Origin: Saprospiraceae bacterium
Lineage (GTDB): Bacteria; Bacteroidota; Bacteroidia; Chitinophagales; Saprospiraceae
NCBI GenBank assembly: GCA_020852155.1
Contig: JADZBJ010000395.1
Location: forward strand, 1 to 9,427
Direction of reading: 5' to 3'
Length of the DNA stretch: 9,427 nucleotides
Part shown: positions 6,322 to 9,427 of the stretch, one piece after another
How positions within the stretch are numbered: the first letter of the stretch is position 1
Layout of the letters: each line of letters opens with the position of its first letter
The notes under the pieces: model-generated
Told to the model about the DNA's origin: nothing
Database searches by the model: none
What the model saw: only the letters and a program-made list of their open reading frames with translations
Position numbers and translations under genes: made by a program

Positions 6322-6873
6322 CTATTGGCGCACGAGATCAGCCCATTTTTCCCTGAATTTTCGCACTTTGGGCGCAATGACAATTTGACAATAGCCCTGA
6401 TATGGATTGTTTTTGTAATAATCCTGATGATAGCCTTCTGCCTTGTACCAGGTTTGGGCCGGCGATATTTCTGTCACAATCGGATCAGACCAAATGGCCG
6501 AAGCGGCGGCTTTGGCTTCTTCAGCATCTAAGCGTTGTTGCTCGGAGTGGTAAAAAACCACAGACCGATATTGCGTGCCCACGTCATTGCCCTGTCGGTT
6601 GAGGGTTGTCGGGTCGTGTACGGTAAAAAACACGTCAAGCAATTGCCGGAAGGAAATCACTGACGGATCGAAGGTTACTTGAATAATTTCTGCGTGACCC
6701 GTCATGCCGGAACACACGTCGCGATAGGTCGGATTGAGGGTTTTACCACCCATATAGCCGCTTTCGACTTTCAGGACGCCGCGCAAATCCTGGAAAACGG
6801 GTTCAATACACCAGAAACATCCGCCGCCCAGCGAAGCAATTTGTGTGGATGGCATTACTTTTTCTTCTGTCAT
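6322..6873 (-). CDS. msrA: Peptide methionine-S-sulfoxide reductase MsrA
   Basis: Reduces methionine-S-sulfoxide in proteins and free Met, repairing oxidative damage. Its disulfide is recycled by thioredoxin. The 183-residue protein is a single MsrA domain without a signal peptide, so it is cytoplasmic. The catalytic motif is GGGCFWCIEPVF (nucleophile Cys19, a second Cys22, Glu23). Family landmarks follow: VESGYMGG (about 36-43), TGHAE (58-62), FFTVHDPTTLNRQGNDVGTQYRS (about 82-104), and YYKNNPYQGYCQIVIAPKV near the end. Cys22, Cys54 and Cys162 are candidate resolving cysteines. The length is usual. ATG 6873 gives MTEEKVMPST; an internal Met7 is an alternative. Its partner thioredoxin is encoded in this window at 8738-9055. 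MsrB is not present here. Confidence 0.96.
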   Translation of the reverse strand: MTEEKVMPSTQIASLGGGCFWCIEPVFQDLRGVLKVESGYMGGKTLNPTYRDVCSGMTGHAEIIQVTFDPSVISFRQLLDVFFTVHDPTTLNRQGNDVGTQYRSVVFYHSEQQRLDAEEAKAAASAIWSDPIVTEISPAQTWYKAEGYHQDYYKNNPYQGYCQIVIAPKVRKFREKWADLVRQ

Positions 6874-6882
6874 GGAATTTCA

Positions 6883-6898
6883 TGGCTGTTACCAGCCA
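6883..6898 (-). promoter_or_regulatory. Small hairpin just upstream of msrA
   Basis: Perfect 6-bp stem TGGCTG / CAGCCA with a 4-nt loop, 9 bases before the msrA start codon on the transcribed strand. An out-of-frame ATG (6881-6883) at its edge would open a 22-24 codon overlapping frame. It may affect translation initiation; there is no direct proof. Confidence 0.25.
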
Positions 6899-7014
6899 AT
6901 TTTTCAGGTATAAACGTCGGATGCGCATGGCGGTTCAATATCAGAAATCAAACCTGATCGAAAATACCTGATTTATTTATAGTCAACACAAAGTGGTTTT
7001 GAACAAATCGCGTC

Positions 7015-7070
7015 TGTAAATCCTTGAAAATCAAGAAAATCAATCATGGAAATCTTCAAAATCATTTAAA
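7015..7070. repeat. Degenerate AAATC-rich repeat
   Basis: Six AAATC words occur in about 55 bp (around 7018, 7028, 7037, 7050, 7059, 7068), spaced roughly 9-13 bp, with a small CTTG..CAAG dyad at 7023-7035. It resembles an eroded relative of the AT-rich repeats downstream of thioredoxin. It lies in the 336-bp divergent spacer between msrA and the MATE gene. The segment 6899-7014 shows nothing else I can name. Confidence 0.4.
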
Positions 7071-7086
7071 TCCGGGTATAAAGGTG

Positions 7087-7094
7087 AACTTTTG
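7087..7094 (+). promoter_or_regulatory. Predicted -7 element of the MATE gene
   Basis: AACTTTTG matches five of six fixed positions of TAnnTTTG. It sits in the 12-mer ACTTTTGCAACC (7088-7099), which recurs exactly at 8663-8674 before thioredoxin. It is followed at once by the palindrome AACCCGAAATCGGGTT (7096-7111), spanning the likely transcript start near 7101. The palindrome could be an operator or a small 5' hairpin. The leader would be about 110 nt. Confidence 0.45.
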
Positions 7095-7122
7095 CAACCC
7101 GAAATCGGGTTAGAGTGATTTT

Positions 7123-7183
7123 GCGTGTGTTCGGGGCATTGGTTTTGTGCCGATTGAAGGAAACCCAATTTCCGAACACACGC
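7123..7183 (+). promoter_or_regulatory. Long stem-loop in the MATE gene leader
   Basis: A perfect 12-bp inverted repeat, GCGTGTGTTCGG (7123-7134) and CCGAACACACGC (7172-7183), encloses a second stem ATTGGTTT (7138-7145) / AAACCCAAT (7161-7169, one bulged C). A 14-15 nt apical loop is left. It lies between the predicted promoter and the ATG at 7210. No T-tract follows, so it is not a simple attenuator. A structured cis-regulatory leader is possible but unproven. Confidence 0.5.
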
Positions 7184-7209
7184 TTATCCTGTTTACCGCA
7201 CTAATTTTC

Positions 7210-8610
7210 ATGACAACAACTTTATTTCAAAGAGTACGACGCGTGCTGCGAGAGGCTATTCAGGGCGAGGAGCAGGATTTTACACATGGAAGCACCGACC
7301 GTGCGATTGTTTTATTGGCCATACCCATGATTCTGGAAATGGCCATGGAATCCCTTTTTGCAGTAGTGGATGCATTTTTTGTCGCCAAAATCGGCGTAGA
7401 GGCAGTCGCCACCGTCGGCCTGACGGAATCCATGCTGACGCTCGTGTATAGTATAGCCATCGGATTAAGCGCTGCGGCCACAGCCATGGTATCGCGCCGA
7501 ATCGGTGAAGGCGACCGCGAGGCCGCAGCCCATGCTGGCGCGCAGACGATTGTTATTGCCCTGATACTTTCTTTGCTCATTGCCGTTCCGGGTTACTTCT
7601 ATGCGGAAGACCTTTTGCGCTTGATGGCGCATGACTCAAGTGTTTCAGATACAGGCTATCATTTTACCCGATTGCTGCTGACCTGCAACCTGCCCATTCT
7701 GCTGCTTTGGATGTTGAATGGCATTTTCCGCGGCGCAGGCGATGCAGCGACGGCCATGCGCGCCCTCTGGATTGCCAATGCGGTGAATATTGTCTTGTGT
7801 CCGTTGCTGATTTTCGGCTGGGGTCCGGTTCCTGCATTTGGCGTGTTGGGTTCAGCGATTGCAACCACCATCGGACGGTCGGCGGGCGTGATTTATCAGT
7901 TATGGAATTTGTTTGAGGTAGGTAAAATTGTGCGCGTACGCTGGGCCATGTTGCGCCCGAAAGCCGATATTATCGGCACCTTATTAAAACTGGCTTCCGG
8001 CTCAACGGGCCAATACCTGATTGCTTCAGCCAGCTGGATTTTTATGATTTATTTGCTGGGTCAAATTAGCAAGGAGGTCACAGCGGGTTATACGATTGCG
8101 ATACGCATCGTTGTGTTCACCATTTTACCTTCCTGGGGCATGGCCAACGCCGCTGCGACACTGGTCGGGCAAAACCTGGGCGCCGGACAACCCGAGCGCG
8201 CCGAAAAATCTGCCTGGCGGGCCGGTTTTTTCAATATGATTTTCATGGGCACGGTCGGTGTGCTATACCTGGTATTTGCGCCGTTTTTCATACGGTTGTT
8301 CACCGATGTACCGGGCGCTGTCGAGGCTGGTTCGCTGGCACTGCGCATTATGGCTGGCGGGTACATATTTTACGGTTATGGCATGATATTGACCCAGGCG
8401 ATAAATGGCGCAGGTGATACCCACACCCCTACCCTGCTCAATTTTGTGTGTTTCTGGCTGATTGAAATTCCGTTGGCATGGTTGCTTTCCATGTACTGGC
8501 ATTGGGGACAAACAGGCGTTTACTGGGCTATCGTCATTTCAGAAAGCATCCTGGCGCTGGGCGCTATGTGGATATTCAGAAAAGGGCGCTGGAAAACCAC
8601 CAAGGTGTAG
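7210..8610 (+). CDS. MATE family efflux transporter
   Basis: Multidrug and toxic compound extrusion protein: an inner-membrane antiporter using H+ or Na+ to export cationic drugs or metabolites. Its 466 residues are the usual length for 12 membrane helices in two six-helix halves. The first begins at about residue 30 (AIVLLAIPMILEMAMESLFAVVDAFFVAKIG). The second starts near 255-265 and includes GMANAAATLVGQNLGAGQPERAE (about 315-337), the family's conserved second-half signature. The first-half equivalent is ATAMVSRRIGEGDREAAAHAG. A short cytoplasmic N-terminus (EAIQGEEQDFTHGS) is typical of Bacteroidota members. ATG 7210 (MTTTLFQRV) is chosen. An in-frame GTG at 7147 would add 21 residues, but it lies inside the leader stem-loop and family proteins start near the chosen Met. 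Substrate unknown. Confidence 0.95.
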   Translation: MTTTLFQRVRRVLREAIQGEEQDFTHGSTDRAIVLLAIPMILEMAMESLFAVVDAFFVAKIGVEAVATVGLTESMLTLVYSIAIGLSAAATAMVSRRIGEGDREAAAHAGAQTIVIALILSLLIAVPGYFYAEDLLRLMAHDSSVSDTGYHFTRLLLTCNLPILLLWMLNGIFRGAGDAATAMRALWIANAVNIVLCPLLIFGWGPVPAFGVLGSAIATTIGRSAGVIYQLWNLFEVGKIVRVRWAMLRPKADIIGTLLKLASGSTGQYLIASASWIFMIYLLGQISKEVTAGYTIAIRIVVFTILPSWGMANAAATLVGQNLGAGQPERAEKSAWRAGFFNMIFMGTVGVLYLVFAPFFIRLFTDVPGAVEAGSLALRIMAGGYIFYGYGMILTQAINGAGDTHTPTLLNFVCFWLIEIPLAWLLSMYWHWGQTGVYWAIVISESILALGAMWIFRKGRWKTTKV

Positions 8611-8623
8611 CGACGCGGACAGT

Positions 8624-8656
8624 TTTTAAAAAAAGCCGCACCATGTTTTTTTAAAA
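8624..8656. repeat. AT-rich 11-bp inverted repeat
   Basis: TTTTAAAAAAA (8624-8634) and TTTTTTTAAAA (8646-8656) are perfect reverse complements around an 11-nt loop. It lies 14 bases after the MATE stop and just before the thioredoxin -7 element. It may be a weak terminator for the MATE gene or an A/T-rich upstream promoter element for thioredoxin. Confidence 0.45.
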
Positions 8657-8661
8657 GGCTA

Positions 8662-8669
8662 TACTTTTG
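8662..8669 (+). promoter_or_regulatory. Predicted -7 element of the thioredoxin gene
   Basis: TACTTTTG is a full match to TAnnTTTG, preceded by the A/T-rich inverted repeat and without a clear -33 TTTG. The transcript would start near 8676, giving a leader of about 60 nt. This makes thioredoxin independently transcribed from the MATE gene. Confidence 0.55.
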
Positions 8670-8737
8670 CAACCAATTTTGCGCTGAGGCGTTACACCAA
8701 ACTCTATTTTCATTTCAACAAAATAATTCAAAGAAAA

Positions 8738-9055
8738 ATGGCACATACATTCACGGATGCCAACTTCCAAACGGAAGTAATCGAAAACAGCACAGTCACA
8801 GTGATTGACCTTTGGGCAGAATGGTGCGGCCCCTGCCGCCTGATGACGCCTGTAATCGAGGAACTGTCTAAAGAATATGAAGGCCGAGCCGTTATCGGTA
8901 AATTGAACGTTGACGAAAATCCGGAAGTACCGACCAACTATAATGTTCGCGGTATTCCGACTTTCCTGATTTTCAAAAATGGCGAATTGAAAGACAAGGT
9001 TGTAGGCGCTCAAACCAAAAAATTCCTTCAAGACAAAATTGAAGCACTGATTTGA
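8738..9055 (+). CDS. trxA: Thioredoxin
   Basis: Cytoplasmic disulfide reductase that passes electrons from thioredoxin reductase to targets such as ribonucleotide reductase, peroxiredoxins and MsrA. The 105-residue protein is a complete single-domain thioredoxin of standard length. Active site WAEWCGPCRLM (Cys30, Cys33), the cis-proline loop RGIPTFLIFKNGE (Pro74), and the NVDENPEV segment (57-64) are all present. There is no signal peptide. The ATG at 8738 follows an A-rich stretch (ATTCAAAGAAAA), usual for Bacteroidota starts. Its likely client MsrA is encoded 1.9 kb away on the other strand. Transcription probably continues about 180 nt past the stop to a strong terminator. Confidence 0.97.
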   Translation: MAHTFTDANFQTEVIENSTVTVIDLWAEWCGPCRLMTPVIEELSKEYEGRAVIGKLNVDENPEVPTNYNVRGIPTFLIFKNGELKDKVVGAQTKKFLQDKIEALI

Positions 9056-9195
9056 TTGGTTCGATTAAATCCGATTGATCCGATTAAATCCGCGTTCCAA
9101 CTACTCTACGAGGGCAATCGGATTTAATCGAATCAATCAGATCAATCGAATCAATTGGTTTAATCGGATCAATCGAAATACTCGAAATAATTCAC
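9056..9195. repeat. CGATT-rich repeat cluster, first hairpin unit
   Basis: Many overlapping CGATTGAT / CGATTAAATC words occur in both orientations. The core unit at 9071-9138 has nearly perfect 20-bp arms (9073-9092 against 9119-9138, 19 of 20 pairing) around a 26-nt loop that does not share the CGATT pattern. Further copies of the words in 9139-9190 (for example CAATCGAATCAATTGG) could pair with 9056-9092 instead. It forms the 3' leader-out region of the thioredoxin transcript. Confidence 0.8.
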
Positions 9196-9239
9196 AAGAC
9201 GCTCGTTAGCACGATGACTGCTGGCGAGCGTCTTTTTTT
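9196..9239 (+). terminator. Intrinsic terminator downstream of thioredoxin
   Basis: Stem AAGACGCTCG (9196-9205) / CGAGCGTCTT (9225-9234), extended by TTAGCA / TGCTGG with two G:U pairs, loop CGATGAC, followed by a run of T (7 in all, 9233-9239). It is a classic plus-strand terminator, 140 bp after the thioredoxin stop. No T-tract follows on the minus strand. Confidence 0.85.
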
Positions 9240-9359
9240 ATTGTTTCGATTGTTTCGATTGATTCGATTATTTCGATTGCACGCGTAGAACGGATGGAAC
9301 GCGGATGACGCGGATTTGCAAACGCGGATTTTAATGACACATCCGATTATTCGATTAAA
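9240..9359. repeat. 9-bp TTTCGATTG tandem repeat and ACGCGGAT repeats
   Basis: 9240-9280 holds four near-perfect 9-bp units (TTTCGATTG, TTTCGATTG, ATTCGATTA, TTTCGATTG). 9290-9330 holds ACGCGGAT-type words (ACGGATGGA, ACGCGGATG, ACGCGGATTT, ACGCGGATT). 9331-9359 returns to the CGATT pattern. Not coding: translations are Asn/Arg/Ile runs. Confidence 0.7.
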
Positions 9360-9427
9360 CCGATTGATCCGATTAAATCCGCGTTCCAACTACTCTACGA
9401 GGGCAATCGGATTTAATCGAATCAATC
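9360..9427. repeat. Second copy of the 68-bp hairpin unit
   Basis: Identical over all 68 bp to 9071-9138, including the 26-nt loop (central part CCAACTACTCTACGAGGGC). Flanking sequence upstream is also similar with one base missing. The copy reaches the last base of the window, so the array may continue beyond it. Confidence 0.85.

Noticed and set aside
7138..7170. Cobalamin riboswitch in the MATE leader (segment resembling GTGCCGATTGAAGG)
   Set aside because: The similarity is short; the conserved B12 box (GCCACTG) and the rest of the core are missing, and the segment is explained by a simple stem-loop.
7147..7209. GTG start adding 21 residues to the MATE protein
   Set aside because: The extension lies within the leader stem-loop and family members begin close to the ATG at 7210.
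8651..9031. Minus-strand 126-codon frame opposite thioredoxin
   Set aside because: Antisense shadow of a clearly identified thioredoxin gene.
9192..9389. Minus-strand 65-codon frame
   Set aside because: Made of INRFNRNNRNN runs produced by CGATT repeats and crosses the thioredoxin terminator.

Overview
The window looks like a piece of a Bacteroidota chromosome, possibly a Saprospiraceae-like lineage (inference). The reasons are: several Bacteroidota-type -7 elements (TAnnTTTG) upstream of genes; start codons without clear Shine-Dalgarno sequences; small lipoproteins with an LTAC/LSC-type lipobox; a cell-envelope protein that fuses TonB C-terminal-like domains to TPR repeats; and long, repeat-filled spacers. 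No phage, transposase, CRISPR, tRNA or rRNA was seen. The proteins that can be recognised are ordinary. The unusual content is almost all in the spacers.

Layout. 2-340 (+) is the low-complexity C-terminal tail of a gene that begins before the window. It converges on a small lipoprotein gene (596-970, -). Between them are a mirrored pair of G/C hairpins, one after each stop codon, and a degenerate 14-bp tandem repeat. 970-1112 holds a 99-bp inverted-repeat element built of TTTCAAA heptamers. 1112-2215 (-) encodes the TonB-domain/TPR protein. A strong bidirectional terminator (2254-2293) separates it from a second unknown lipoprotein gene (2431-3132, -). 3133-3476 is a divergent spacer with a long imperfect palindrome of about 80-bp arms. 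3477-4382 (+) encodes a glycerophosphodiester phosphodiesterase lipoprotein. 4383-4923 is a convergent spacer filled by ten copies of a 28-bp hairpin repeat; seven point one way and three the other, each reading away from the nearer gene. 4924-6186 (-) is a MacB/FtsX-type ABC permease and 6322-6873 (-) is methionine sulfoxide reductase A. After a divergent spacer with a structured leader comes a MATE exporter (7210-8610, +). Then come thioredoxin (8738-9055, +) and a downstream region of CGATT-rich repeats. That region includes a 68-bp hairpin unit present twice and a canonical terminator (9196-9239).

How the genes relate. Nearly every gene seems to be its own transcription unit. MsrA and thioredoxin are biochemically linked, because thioredoxin reduces the MsrA disulfide, but they are not in one operon. 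Three or four products go to the envelope: two lipoproteins, the GDPD lipoprotein and the TonB-like protein. The permease and the MATE exporter are inner-membrane proteins.

Most interesting signals: (1) both convergent gene pairs have mirrored G/C hairpins just after their stop codons, lacking U-tracts, and in one case expanded into a 10-copy array; (2) at least five unrelated repeat families occur in 9.4 kb, each confined to spacers; (3) the leader of the MATE gene can form a long stem-loop. None of these shows a new protein system.
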